Below are positions 8,223 through 16,471 of a stretch of DNA of 64,000 nt, in pieces; positions within the stretch are counted from its first letter, which is position 1, and the number at the start of each line of letters is the position of its first letter. Both the position numbers and the translations under genes were made by a program. The stretch comes from Inquilinus limosus_F (lineage in GTDB: Bacteria > Pseudomonadota > Alphaproteobacteria > DSM-16000 > Inquilinaceae): assembly GCF_051487185.1 (NCBI RefSeq), contig NZ_JAHVDK010000013.1, positions 1 through 64,000 of the forward strand. The letters run 5' to 3'. Below the pieces are notes generated by a model, which was not told the origin of the DNA, ran no database searches, and was given only the letters and a program-made list of their open reading frames with translations.

Positions 8223-9212
8223 TCACAGCCCGGCGTCGATCAGCTTGTCCACCGTGTCCTTGTTGATGTGCAGGATCAGGTTGGCGCGGATGTTGTGCGT
8301 CGCCGGGTCGACCGCGACCTTGCCGACGCCCGGGATCTCCATGCCGTTGGTGATCTCCTTCTTGTCCAGCACCAGCTTGGCCACCGCCATCATGGCGTAG
8401 CCGGCGTCGATCGGGTTCCACAGGAAGCATTCCTGCACCACATCGTCGGCGATCAGCGCCCGGCCCGGGCTGGGCAGGCAGGTGCCGGTGACGAACACCT
8501 TGCCCTGCATGCCGCGCTCGCGCACCGCGTTGCCGGCGCCGATCGGGCCGTTCGAGCCGAAGCCGATGATGCCCTTCAGGTTCGGATAGGCGGTGATCGC
8601 GTCCATCGCCACGCGGTAGGCGCTGTCGACCTCGTCGGCGCCCGGGAAGCGGTCGGTGACCAGCTTCATCTTCGGGTACTTCGCCTTCTGATAGGCGATC
8701 GCCGCGTCGGCCCACTGGTTGTGCAGCGGCGTCGTCAGCGTGCCGACCAGGACGATGTATTCGCCTTCGCCGCCCATCGACTGGGCCAGCTTCTCCATCT
8801 GGACCTCGCCGAACTCCTTCGAGTCGATGAGCTCGATGTTCCAGGTCTTGGTCTTCTGCTCCGGCGCCTCATGGGTGATGATCGGGATGCCCGCGGCGGC
8901 GGCGCGCTGCAGCACCGGCTCCATCACGTTGATGTCGAGCGGGATCAGCCCGATGGCGTCGACCTTGCGGGCGATCAGGTCCTCGACCAGCTTCACCTGC
9001 TGCGCCGGGTCCACGGTGTTGGGGCCGACCATCGAGGCGTCGAGCCCGAACTCCTCACCGCCCTTCTGGATGCCCTGCTCCACGGCATTGAACCAGGGGA
9101 TGCCGGCGATCTTCACCACCGTCACCACCTCCGGCTTGTCCTGGGCCGCCGCCGGGCCGGCCAGCAGCGCGGCAGCCAGCGGCAGGGCGTATTTCAAGAG
9201 CTTCCTGGTCAC
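8223..9212 (-). CDS. CUT2 periplasmic sugar/AI-2-type binding protein
   Basis: A 329-residue type-I periplasmic binding protein (Peripla_BP_4). A Sec signal peptide ends in LLAGPAAAQDK. The mature start VVTVVKIAGIPWFNAVEQGI and the segment VDAIGLIPLDINVMEPVLQRA are typical of RhaS/LsrB-like rather than ribose-binding members, consistent with two permeases in the operon. I prefer GTG 9210-9212, which has GGGAGG 7 nt upstream; an in-frame ATG at 9227 overlaps that ribosome site. First gene of the importer operon. The exact ligand (rhamnose, AI-2 or other) cannot be settled by eye. Confidence 0.87.
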   Translation of the reverse strand: MTRKLLKYALPLAAALLAGPAAAQDKPEVVTVVKIAGIPWFNAVEQGIQKGGEEFGLDASMVGPNTVDPAQQVKLVEDLIARKVDAIGLIPLDINVMEPVLQRAAAAGIPIITHEAPEQKTKTWNIELIDSKEFGEVQMEKLAQSMGGEGEYIVLVGTLTTPLHNQWADAAIAYQKAKYPKMKLVTDRFPGADEVDSAYRVAMDAITAYPNLKGIIGFGSNGPIGAGNAVRERGMQGKVFVTGTCLPSPGRALIADDVVQECFLWNPIDAGYAMMAVAKLVLDKKEITNGMEIPGVGKVAVDPATHNIRANLILHINKDTVDKLIDAGL

Positions 9213-9272
9213 GTTGCGGCCTCCCATCGACCTGTTCTGATCTGATCCGGCGCTCGGCCGGCTTACATCCGA

Positions 9273-9298
9273 CAAATGTTCGAGGTGAATTACATTTG
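9273..9298. promoter_or_regulatory. Inverted repeat upstream of binding-protein gene
   Basis: CAAATGT at 9273-9279 and ACATTTG at 9292-9298 form an inverted repeat with a 12-nt spacer in an otherwise AT-richer 89-bp gap upstream of the importer operon. This is a candidate operator for an unlinked regulator. Confidence 0.4.
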
Positions 9299-9301
9299 AA
9301 G

Positions 9302-9940
9302 TCAAGGGGGCGGCGCCGCGACCGACGGATGCAGCTCCGGCCGGTAGCCGGCGGCGAGCACGGCGGCGCTGGGCAGCGGCATCAGGAGGCCGACCTGGGC
9401 GCCGGCCGGGCGCGGCCGGGCCTCTGCGTAGCCCGACGGGGTCCAGCGTCGCAGCCCGTCGCCCAGCACCAGCCAGGCACCGCCCGGATCGTCCGGCAGC
9501 GCGACCATCGCCCCGTCCGGCAGATCGGCGATCGGGTGCCGGACCATTCGCTGGCGGCGGGTGACGGGGTCGATCCGGGCGGCGTGCAGCACCCGGTCCA
9601 TCGCCTCGGCCCGCGGCGGGTCGGCCAGGCCGTGGGCCCTCATCCAGGCGGCACGCCAGGCGTTGTAGGCCTCGCGCCGGCATTCGGCGCAGGGCCGGTG
9701 CCCGGCGGCGATCGCCACCGCCTCGTCCAGGAAGAACAGGTGGGTCCAACGGTCCGGCTGCATCACCGGCCGCCAGCGGCCTTTGAAGGCGAGCCGGCAG
9801 CAGATCCAGCGAGTCGTGGACCACGGCCGGCGGATGCGGCCCTCCGCGTCGTGGATCACGCCGCGATTGCCCAGCGCAGCGCCGCGGGCGGGGTCGGCGA
9901 TGATCTCGCCGAAGGGCGTGACGCGGTTGCGATGGGTCAT
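9302..9940 (-). CDS. Conserved hypothetical protein with HRPCAECRR cysteine motif
   Basis: A 212-residue soluble protein. The block LFFLDEAVAIAAGHRPCAECRREAYNAW (about residues 88-115) carries a CxxC preceded by His, resembling the metal-binding element of Ada-type proteins; this resemblance is my reading, not a family assignment. The N-terminal MTHRNRVTPFGEIIADPARG is followed by GNRGVIHD. I remember similar uncharacterised proteins in alphaproteobacteria. It is divergent from the TetR gene with a 74-bp spacer, so the TetR operator could also act on it. Function unknown. Confidence 0.75.
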   Translation of the reverse strand: MTHRNRVTPFGEIIADPARGAALGNRGVIHDAEGRIRRPWSTTRWICCRLAFKGRWRPVMQPDRWTHLFFLDEAVAIAAGHRPCAECRREAYNAWRAAWMRAHGLADPPRAEAMDRVLHAARIDPVTRRQRMVRHPIADLPDGAMVALPDDPGGAWLVLGDGLRRWTPSGYAEARPRPAGAQVGLLMPLPSAAVLAAGYRPELHPSVAAPPP

Positions 9941-9978
9941 GCGGCATCATGGCATGGCCGCCATGCCCGGCCAGCGGA

Positions 9979-10007
9979 TTGATACTGTACCGACCAGTCG
10001 GTATAGT
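9979..10007 (+). promoter_or_regulatory. tetR promoter with palindromic operator
   Basis: TTGATA (-35, 9979-9984), a 17-nt spacer and TATAGT (-10, 10002-10007) form a near-ideal promoter. The spacer contains TACCGAC-CA-GTCGGTA (9988-10003), a perfect 7-bp-arm palindrome extending imperfectly to ACT/AGT at 9984-10007. The predicted start point falls at or next to the ATG at 10015, giving a leaderless mRNA repressed by TetR. Confidence 0.75.
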
Positions 10008-10014
10008 AAACGCC

Positions 10015-10557
10015 ATGAGCACGCCAGACACCAAGACCCGGATCCTGACCGCCGCCGAGCTTGTGGTGCTGGAGCGCGGCGTCTCCGCCCTCACTCTGGA
10101 TGCGGTGGCCGAGGCCGCGGGCCTGAGCAAGGGCGGGCTGATCTATCACTTCGAGAGCAAGGAGGCGCTGATCCGCGCCATGATCGCCCGGATCGGCACC
10201 TGCATGCAGCAGCGGATGGACCGGGCCGGCGACGGCCGGCCGGGCGGCTGGACCCGCGCCTATCTCGACGCCGCCTTCCCGCCGCCCGGCACCCAGGACG
10301 ACCGCGACGCGACGCGGGAGGCGGCGCTGATCGCCGCCCTCGGCAACGACCCCGCGCTGCTGGCCCCCTATGCCGCGCAGTACGCCGGCTGGGTCGAGCG
10401 GCAGAGGGCGGACGGAATCGACCCGGTTCTGGCCGCCATCGTCCGGCTGGCGGCGGACGGTCTGTGGCTGAACGAGGTGTTCGGCATCCGCGCCGTCGAC
10501 CCGGCGGACCGGGCGGCGGTGCTGCAGCGCCTGCACGCGATGACGCGCGGCGCCTGA
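10015..10557 (+). CDS. TetR-family transcriptional regulator
   Basis: A 180-residue repressor. The N-terminal helix-turn-helix is clear: TKTRILTAAELVVLERGVSA followed by TLDAVAEAAGLSKGGLIYHF (residues 27-46) and ESKEALIRAM. The C-terminal ligand domain resembles the TetR_C_37-like group (DPALLAPYAAQYAGWVERQR). Start ATG 10015 is chosen because the promoter and operator end just before it; no Shine-Dalgarno is present. Gdx follows 26 nt downstream on the same strand, so this repressor probably controls its own operon with the two SMR genes, and perhaps the divergent gene at 9940. Confidence 0.9.
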   Translation: MSTPDTKTRILTAAELVVLERGVSALTLDAVAEAAGLSKGGLIYHFESKEALIRAMIARIGTCMQQRMDRAGDGRPGGWTRAYLDAAFPPPGTQDDRDATREAALIAALGNDPALLAPYAAQYAGWVERQRADGIDPVLAAIVRLAADGLWLNEVFGIRAVDPADRAAVLQRLHAMTRGA

Positions 10558-10583
10558 CCCTTCAATCCGAGGAGTTTCCCGTC

Positions 10584-10904
10584 ATGGCTTGGGTGGTCCT
10601 GATCATTGCCGGGGTGTTCGAGATCGGCTGGGCGATCGGCCTGAAATACACCGACGGCTTCACTCGCCTGTGGCCCAGCCTGTGGACCGCGGCGGCGATG
10701 GTGGTCAGCCTGGTGCTGCTGGGCGTGGCGCTGAAGAGCCTGCCGCTGGGCACCGCCTATGCGATCTGGACCGGCGTCGGCGCGGTCGGCACCGCGATTC
10801 TCGGCATCTATCTGTTCGGCGAATCCGCCGATTTCGCCCGCCTGGCCTGCATCGGCCTGATCGTCGCCGGCATCATCGGCCTCAAGCTCGTCACTCCGCA
10901 TTAG
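10584..10904 (+). CDS. gdx: SMR-family guanidinium exporter Gdx (SugE)
   Basis: A 106-residue protein with four transmembrane helices. It follows the E. coli SugE pattern very closely: WVVLIIAGVFEIGWAIGLKY with the essential Glu at residue 13, then TDGFTRLWPS, LPLGTAYAIWTGVGAVGTAI and a GLIVAGIIGLKL ending. The KYTxGFTRL and GTAYAIWTG features separate guanidinium exporters (Gdx) from polyaromatic-cation exporters (EmrE). A strong GAGGAG site precedes the ATG. Gdx genes are often under guanidine riboswitches; here none is visible and a TetR gene sits directly upstream. Confidence 0.92.
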   Translation: MAWVVLIIAGVFEIGWAIGLKYTDGFTRLWPSLWTAAAMVVSLVLLGVALKSLPLGTAYAIWTGVGAVGTAILGIYLFGESADFARLACIGLIVAGIIGLKLVTPH

Positions 10905-10924
10905 TCGGATCTTGCCCATCCTTT

Positions 10925-11004
10925 CCGTCATTGCGAGCGAAGCGAAGCAATCCAGCGGCACCGGCCTCTGGATCGCCACGTCGCTTCGCTCCTCGCGATG
11001 ACGG
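10925..11004. repeat. Family-B palindromic repeat, variant copy 2
   Basis: CCGTCATTGCGAGCGAAGCG at the left mirrors CGCTTCGCTCCTCGCGATGACGG at the right (terminal arms about 13 bp with one mismatch). It separates the two SMR genes and would form a hairpin in their transcript. Confidence 0.85.
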
Positions 11005-11048
11005 AGAGGGAATACCGGCCCTCCCACTTCCTGCCGCGAGTCCATCCC

Positions 11049-11369
11049 ATGGCCTGGATCCTGCTGCTCGCCGCGATCGGCTTCGAGGTCGCGGGCACGG
11101 TCTGCATGAAGCTCTCCGACGGGTTCCGCAACCCGCTGCCCTCGGCGCTGATCTTCGTGTTCTACGCCGCCGCCTTCGGCCTCCTGACCCTGACCCTGCG
11201 GCGGATGGAGCTGAGCATCGCCTATGCCGTCTGGTCCGGCATCGGCACCGCGCTGACCGTGGTGATCGGCGTGCTGTGGTTCCAGGAGGCGCTGACCGTG
11301 CTGAAGCTGGCCTCGATCGTCCTGGTCATCGCCGGGATCGTGGGCTTGAACCTCGGCGGCGCCCACTGA
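11049..11369 (+). CDS. SMR-family multidrug/cation exporter (EmrE-like)
   Basis: A 106-residue four-helix membrane protein. AWILLLAAIGFEVAGTVCMK holds the conserved Glu at residue 13, and MELSIAYAVWSGIGTALTVV corresponds to helix 3 with the dimer glycine motif. The ATG at 11049 aligns with the family N-terminus; an in-frame ATG 51 nt upstream would lie at the end of the repeat. Paired SMR genes can form heterodimers, but the neighbour is Gdx-type and a repeat lies between them, so separate function is equally possible. Substrate unknown. Confidence 0.87.
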   Translation: MAWILLLAAIGFEVAGTVCMKLSDGFRNPLPSALIFVFYAAAFGLLTLTLRRMELSIAYAVWSGIGTALTVVIGVLWFQEALTVLKLASIVLVIAGIVGLNLGGAH

Positions 11370-11449
11370 CGAAAGGCTGGACCTTTGGCCCGGCCTGGGC
11401 TCAACTGCGGCCGTTTCAGCCAAGCCCATAGCGCCCGAGGGTTGCCCGA

Positions 11450-12496
11450 ATGCAGGAAATTTCCATCGCCGGCCGCAGGATCGGCCCCGACCACCCGCCC
11501 TATGTGATCTGCGAGCTGTCGGGCAACCACAATGGCGAGCTGGGCCGGGCACTGCGGATGATGGAGGCGGCGAAGGCCACCGGCGCCGACGCGGTGAAGC
11601 TGCAGACCTACACCGCCGACACCATCACCCTGGACCATGACGGCGACCAGTTCCGGATCAAGGGCGGGCTGTGGGACGGCCGGCGCCTCTACGACCTGTA
11701 CCAGGAGGCCTCGACCCCCTGGGAGTGGCACGAGGAACTGTTCGCCAAGGGGCGCGAGCTCGGCATCACCGTCTTCTCCACCCCCTTCGACAAGACCGCG
11801 GTCGACCTGCTGGAGCGGCTGGACGCCCCGGCCTACAAGGTGGCGTCGTTCGAGGTGGTGGACCTGCCGCTGGTCGAATATATCGCCAGCAAGCGGAAGC
11901 CGATGATCATCTCCACCGGCCTCGCCAATCTCGGCGAGATCCAGGAGGTGATCGCCACCGCGCGCAAGGGCGGCGCCGACGGCCTGGTGGTGCTGCACTG
12001 CATCAGCGCCTATCCGGCGCCGATGGAGGACGCCAATCTGCGCACCATCCCGAACCTGGCCGAGACCTTCGGCGTGATCAGCGGCCTGTCCGACCACACC
12101 ATGGGCACCACCGCCTCGGTCGCCGCGGTGGCGCTGGGCGGGTCGGTGATCGAGAAGCACTTCACCCTGGCCCGCGCCGATGGCGGCCCGGATTCGGCCT
12201 TCTCGCTGGAGCCGGCGGAGTTCACCCGGCTGGTCGAGGACTGCCGCGCGGCCTGGGCGGCGCTGGGCGGCATCCGCTACGACCTGAAGGGGTCGGAGGC
12301 CGGCAACATCGTCTATCGCCGCTCGCTCTACGTCACCCGCGACGTCAGGGCCGGGGAGGTGCTGACCGAGGCCAATGTGCGCTCGATCCGCCCCGGCTAC
12401 GGCTTGGCGCCGAAGCACCTGCCGGAGGTGCTGGGCCGCCGCGCCGCCCGCGACCTCGCCCGCGGCGAACCGCTGGCCTGGTCGATGGTGGAGTAA
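11450..12496 (+). CDS. pseI: Nonulosonate synthase, pseudaminic-acid synthase type (NeuB/PseI family)
   Basis: A 348-residue enzyme. The N-terminal TIM barrel contains YVICELSGNHNGELGRALRM and DAVKLQTYTADTITLD, which bind PEP and metal in the NeuB family; the C-terminal SAF (antifreeze-like) domain is at about residues 283-345 (RSLYVTRDVRAGEVLTEANV). The LQTYTADTITL version and a Glu in ICELSGNHNG fit pseudaminate synthases better than sialate synthases. It condenses PEP with a 2,4-diacetamido-trideoxyhexose. It is followed by an FGGY kinase and a class II aldolase; a PseG-type enzyme lies 48 kb away at 60698. Confidence 0.85.
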   Translation: MQEISIAGRRIGPDHPPYVICELSGNHNGELGRALRMMEAAKATGADAVKLQTYTADTITLDHDGDQFRIKGGLWDGRRLYDLYQEASTPWEWHEELFAKGRELGITVFSTPFDKTAVDLLERLDAPAYKVASFEVVDLPLVEYIASKRKPMIISTGLANLGEIQEVIATARKGGADGLVVLHCISAYPAPMEDANLRTIPNLAETFGVISGLSDHTMGTTASVAAVALGGSVIEKHFTLARADGGPDSAFSLEPAEFTRLVEDCRAAWAALGGIRYDLKGSEAGNIVYRRSLYVTRDVRAGEVLTEANVRSIRPGYGLAPKHLPEVLGRRAARDLARGEPLAWSMVE

Positions 12497-12585
12497 GGTC
12501 GGACCTATTCATCCGCTCGGCGTTTGCGTAACACTGCCGCGGCATCCCCCGTGAAGGGGAGAGCCACAAGCAGGGCAGGAAGCGC

Positions 12586-13977
12586 ATGTCCGTCGTCGCG
12601 GTGCTCGATGTCGGCAAGACCAATCTGAAGCTGCTGGCCGCGACGCCCGAGGGCGCGGTGCTGGAGGCGGTGCGCACCCGCAACCTGTCGCGGCCCGGCC
12701 CGCCCTATCTGCATGTCGACCTGGCGGCGATGGAGGCCTGGCTGCTCGGCGCGCTGGGCGACCTGGCCCGCCGCCACCGCCTGGCCGCCTTCGTCGCCAC
12801 CGGCTACGGCACCAGCGGCGTGCTGGTCGACGACCACGGGCCGGCGCTGCCGATGATGGATTACGAGGCCGAGGCGCCGGGCTGGCTGCGCGAAGCCTAT
12901 GCCGCCGAGGCGCCGGGCTTCGCCGAGACCGGCTGCCTGGTCGATCCCGGGGCGCTGCGGCTGGCCCAGCAGCTGCTGTGGCTGGAGCGCGACTTCCCGG
13001 AGGGCTTCGCCCGCGCCCGCTGGCTGCTGACGCTGCCGCAGTATTTCGCCTGGCGCCTGGGCGGCGCGCCGGCCAGCGAGATCACCACCCTGGCCGCCCA
13101 GACCCATCTGTGGAACCCGGCGGCGGGCGATTTCACCGGCATCGTCCGGCGCCGGGGCTGGGACCGGCTGATCCCGCGGCGCCGCAACGCCTGGGACGTG
13201 CTGGGCACGATCCGCCCCGACCTCACCGCCGCGCACGGGCTGCCGCCGGACCTCGCCCTGCTGTGCGGCGTGCATGACAGCAACGCCAACTACCACCGCT
13301 TCCTCGCCGCCGGCCTGGGCGACGTGCCGCTGCTGTCGACCGGCACCTGGATCATCGGCTTCCGGCCGGGGCTGCCGCTGGATCGCCTCGACCCGCGCCG
13401 CGGCATGGTCGCCAATGTCGATGTCGAGGGCCGGCCGATCGGTTGCACCCTGCATATGGGCGGCCGGGAATGGGAGCGGATCGCCGGCCCGGAGCGGGCC
13501 GAGGCGACGCCGGACGACCTCGCCGCGCTGGTCGCCGCCGGCACCATGGCGCTGCCCGGCTTCGCCGACGGCGACGGGCTGTTCCCCGGCCGGGCCGGGC
13601 GCGGCGAGATCACCGGCCCGGCGCCGGCGGGGCCGGCCAGCCGTGCCGCGCTGGCCACGCTCTACACCGCCCTGTGCTGCGCCACCGCCCTCGACCTCTT
13701 GGAGGCGCGCGGCCGGGTGATCGTCGACGGCGGCGTCGCCGCCAACCCGATCTTCGCGCCACTGCTGGCGGCGCTGCGGCCGGGCGACCGGGTCGAGACC
13801 TCGACGGAATCGGACGGCAGCGCCATCGGCGCGGCGCTGCTGTGGACCCGCAGCCGGGGCCTGGCCGCGGCCCGCGTGCCGCTCCAGGAAGCCGCGCCGC
13901 TGACCCTGCCCGGCCTCGCCGCCTATGCCGAGCGATGGCGGTCGCTGGCTGGCGCCTCGGGCGCCACGGAGCTATAG
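12586..13977 (+). CDS. FGGY-family carbohydrate kinase (rhamnulokinase/fuculokinase-like)
   Basis: A 463-residue sugar kinase. N-terminal ATP-site motif VLDVGKTNLKLLA (the DxGKTN form seen in L-rhamnulose/L-fuculose kinase relatives), HDSNANYHRF near residue 228, STGTWIIGF near residue 250 and VDGGVAANPIFAPLL near residue 383 (adenosine motif) are all present, so it looks intact. It phosphorylates a ketose, whose phosphate could feed the class II aldolase 44 nt downstream. A site AGGAAG lies 4 nt before the ATG. The exact sugar is not predictable. Confidence 0.86.
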   Translation: MSVVAVLDVGKTNLKLLAATPEGAVLEAVRTRNLSRPGPPYLHVDLAAMEAWLLGALGDLARRHRLAAFVATGYGTSGVLVDDHGPALPMMDYEAEAPGWLREAYAAEAPGFAETGCLVDPGALRLAQQLLWLERDFPEGFARARWLLTLPQYFAWRLGGAPASEITTLAAQTHLWNPAAGDFTGIVRRRGWDRLIPRRRNAWDVLGTIRPDLTAAHGLPPDLALLCGVHDSNANYHRFLAAGLGDVPLLSTGTWIIGFRPGLPLDRLDPRRGMVANVDVEGRPIGCTLHMGGREWERIAGPERAEATPDDLAALVAAGTMALPGFADGDGLFPGRAGRGEITGPAPAGPASRAALATLYTALCCATALDLLEARGRVIVDGGVAANPIFAPLLAALRPGDRVETSTESDGSAIGAALLWTRSRGLAAARVPLQEAAPLTLPGLAAYAERWRSLAGASGATEL

Positions 13978-14021
13978 ATCGGACGTATTTGCCGCCCACC
14001 AAACAATCCGAGGAAACCCCG

Positions 14022-14720
14022 ATGTCCGCCCTCAACCATCTCACCCTGCGGCAAGGCATCATCGACACCTGCCGCGAGATGAACGCCAGCGGGCTGAACC
14101 AGGGCACCTCCGGCAATGTCTCGCACCGGATCGATGGCGGGCTGCTGATCACCCCGACCAGCCTGCCCTATGACCAGATGCAGCCCGAGGACGTCGTCGA
14201 GATGGGCTTCGACGCCCGCTACGAGGGCCGCCGCATGCCCTCGTCCGAGTGGCGCTTCCACCGCGACATCCTGAAGAACCGGCCGGACGTCAACGTCGTG
14301 CTGCACACGCATTCGGTCTATTCGACCACGCTGGCGGTGCATGAGAAGGGCATCCCCTGCTTCCACTACATGGTGGCCGTGGCCGGCGGCATCGACATCC
14401 GCTGCGCGCCCTATGCCTGCTTCGGCACGCAGGAGCTGTCCGACCACGCCCTGAAGGCCCTGGAGGGCCGCACCGCCTGCCTGCTGGGCCATCACGGGCT
14501 GATCGTGCTGGCGGAGAACTTCGCCCGGGCGATGTGGCGGGCGGTGGAGGTCGAGGTGCTGGCCAAGATGTATGTCCATGCGCTGGCGATCGGTGAGCCG
14601 CCGCGGCTGACCGAAGCGGAGATGGCGCAGGTGATCGAGCAGATGCGGCGCATGAGCTACGGCCAGGCGCCGGACCTGGACGGCGTCGGCGACACGCCGC
14701 GGCCGCGCAGCGCCGCCTGA
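14022..14720 (+). CDS. Class II aldolase (L-fuculose-phosphate aldolase-like)
   Basis: A 232-residue zinc aldolase/adducin-family enzyme. Phosphate-binding loop NQGTSGNVSHR (residues 26-36), catalytic Glu in PSSEWRFH (E76), zinc ligands H95 and H97 (VLHTHSVY) and H157 (LLGHHGL) are all in place. The family cleaves ketose 1-phosphates to dihydroxyacetone phosphate and an aldehyde. Start ATG follows GAGGAA by 7 nt. It is the third gene of a likely operon with the kinase, and together they form a deoxy-sugar catabolic branch. Confidence 0.9.
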   Translation: MSALNHLTLRQGIIDTCREMNASGLNQGTSGNVSHRIDGGLLITPTSLPYDQMQPEDVVEMGFDARYEGRRMPSSEWRFHRDILKNRPDVNVVLHTHSVYSTTLAVHEKGIPCFHYMVAVAGGIDIRCAPYACFGTQELSDHALKALEGRTACLLGHHGLIVLAENFARAMWRAVEVEVLAKMYVHALAIGEPPRLTEAEMAQVIEQMRRMSYGQAPDLDGVGDTPRPRSAA

Positions 14721-14746
14721 GCGGCGCCGCTCCCGGTCGCCCGACC

Positions 14747-15502
14747 ATGAGAGCCGCCCTCGCCGCGCTGTGCTTGGCCGCGGTCTGCCCGGCGCTCGCC
14801 GCCGCGGCCGAGGCGCCGTCGCTCGACGCCCAGGTGATCGCGGCGCAGACCGGCCCGCAGAGCGACGTCGCCCTGGTGCTGATGGTCACCGGCGACGGGC
14901 TGGACCCGAGCGCCCTGCCTTTCGATGCGGAAAGCTGCGACGGCGGCGGCTACGCCCGCACCGACGACCCGCAGGCGATCGGCTGCTACAAGTTCGCGGT
15001 CACCGAGAACGGCAAGCCCGTCAGCGAGCTGTCCTACGATCATCTCTTCACCCGCGGCACCACGGCGGCCCTGGTGCTGCGCTACCGCACGCCGGTCGAA
15101 AGCCCCTTCGCCCGCACGCTGCGGCTCGACATCTCCTTCAAGCTCGGGGACGCGGTGGTCCGCAGCCGCCATCCGGAGGCGGAGATCGCCATGGAGGGGA
15201 TCCCCGGCGACGCCTTTGCCGACCCGGAAAACCCCTGGGCGCCGCTCTACGTTTTCCAGGACCGGCGGCTGAACGCGATCTATGACGGGCTGATGTCCAG
15301 CCCGAAGGTTGCCGAGGACGCCGAGCTGCGCCGGCTGATCGTCAAGGCCGAACGGGACTGGATCGCGTTCAAGGAGGCCGACTGCGTGCCGCTGCTGACA
15401 GCCTCGCCGGTGGATGCGGATCAGTGCCGGACGCTGCACACGGTCGTCCGGATCGACCAGCTGACGGAGCTGAAGCGCAGCCTGGCGGAGGCGAAGCCGT
15501 GA
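14747..15502 (+). CDS. Secreted LprI/DUF1311-like protein, first of two paralogues
   Basis: A 251-residue exported protein with a signal peptide ending LAAAAEAPS. The middle (AESCDGGGYARTDDPQAIGC) has a Cys pair. The C-terminus (LRRLIVKAERDWIAFKEADC, then DQCRTLHTVVRIDQL) resembles the DUF1311/LprI lysozyme-inhibitor module, with the W-F-DC pattern and two cysteines likely to form a disulfide. The stop codon overlaps the GTG start of a paralogue (GTGA), implying translational coupling. A lysozyme-inhibitor role is only suggested by the C-terminal similarity. Confidence 0.75.
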   Translation: MRAALAALCLAAVCPALAAAAEAPSLDAQVIAAQTGPQSDVALVLMVTGDGLDPSALPFDAESCDGGGYARTDDPQAIGCYKFAVTENGKPVSELSYDHLFTRGTTAALVLRYRTPVESPFARTLRLDISFKLGDAVVRSRHPEAEIAMEGIPGDAFADPENPWAPLYVFQDRRLNAIYDGLMSSPKVAEDAELRRLIVKAERDWIAFKEADCVPLLTASPVDADQCRTLHTVVRIDQLTELKRSLAEAKP

Positions 15503-16218
15503 GGCGGGCCGGCGCGACGGCCGCCCTGCTGGCGGCGCTCCTCCTCCCCGCCCTGTCCGCGCGGGCGGAACAGGTGCTGACGCTGGAGGTCCTGTCGGCG
15601 CGGATGGCGCCGGGCGAGACCGACGTGCTGCTGCGCCTGATCGACGAGAGCGGCATCGACGTGCTGCGCCCCGAGGGGCAGTGCGACAGCAGCCTGCCCC
15701 GGATCGGCGAGACGTCGACCGCGTGCTACGCCGCGACCATCGTCGAGAACAGCGTGCCGGTCCCGCGCTATTCCTACCGGATCCTGGAGACCCGCGGCAC
15801 GGAGAGCTTCCTGCTGCTGACCTACCCCTCGGCCGCGTCGGGCGAGCGGCGCGTCAGCCTGCGCCTCGACTACAACGGCTTCTTCAACCACGATCCGGAG
15901 GCGGTGCTGCTGCTGTCCGACCACGACAACGGCGCGCTGGACCCGAAGGACCCGTTCGAGACCCTGCACCGGATCTATGCCGGCAAGCTGAAGGCCTTCG
16001 CGGCCGGGCTGGCGGAGAACCCGCCGGTCGAGAGCGACGACGACGCCCCCGGCTGGCGCGACGCCTTCCTCAAGGTGCAGCGGAGATGGACGCAGTTCGC
16101 CGAGAGCGACTGCGTGGTGGCGGCGCGGCTGCTGGGCGAGCCGGCGCGCAGCCGCTGCCTGGCGGACCGCGCGATGGACCGGATCGACTGGCTCGAGGGC
16201 AGCTACGCGCCGCAGTGA
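15499..16218 (+). CDS. Secreted LprI/DUF1311-like protein, second paralogue
   Basis: A 239-residue paralogue of the preceding gene. From the GTG at 15499, which overlaps the upstream TGA, it gives a normal signal peptide (ATAALLAALLLPALSARAEQ). It shares the layout EGQCDSSLPRIGETSTACYA in the middle and KVQRRWTQFAESDC plus RSRCLADRAMDRIDWLE at the end, matching the W-F-DC...C...RIDxL pattern of its neighbour. Upstream in-frame ATGs lie inside the first gene and would destroy the signal peptide. The two probably arose by tandem duplication and diverged strongly. Confidence 0.75.
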   Translation: MRRAGATAALLAALLLPALSARAEQVLTLEVLSARMAPGETDVLLRLIDESGIDVLRPEGQCDSSLPRIGETSTACYAATIVENSVPVPRYSYRILETRGTESFLLLTYPSAASGERRVSLRLDYNGFFNHDPEAVLLLSDHDNGALDPKDPFETLHRIYAGKLKAFAAGLAENPPVESDDDAPGWRDAFLKVQRRWTQFAESDCVVAARLLGEPARSRCLADRAMDRIDWLEGSYAPQ

Positions 16219-16240
16219 GACCGGTGGCCCGAAACGTTGA

Positions 16241-16328
16241 CCCGTCATGGCGAGCCCCGAAGGGGCGTGGCCATCCAGCGGCACCGGCCCCTGGATGGCC
16301 ACGGCGCTCCGCGCCTCGCCATGACGGG
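16241..16328. repeat. Family-A palindromic repeat, copy 2
   Basis: CCCGTCATGGCGAG (16241-16254) and CTCGCCATGACGGG (16315-16328) with the same inner GGCGTGGCCATCCAG / CTGGATGGCCACGGC arms as the copy at 4325, and the tail AAGAGTCGATCTCAAAG followed by CACTGGTATGA. Confidence 0.9.
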
Positions 16329-16471
16329 GAAGGAATCGAAGAGTCGATCTCAAAGACCACTGGTATGAGCCGCATCGAACGCACTGGTTCCCGCCGCATT
16401 TCCGGAACATCCTCCGGCCTCGGACCCTTATCTCGGTTCCGCATTCGCGACCGCGAGACTGGAGGAAAGTC

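Noticed and set aside
13979..13990. Repeated TCGGACGTATTT-like motif (also near 12499) before two sugar genes
   Set aside because: Only two imperfect copies, no symmetry and no promoter context; not enough for a regulatory call.
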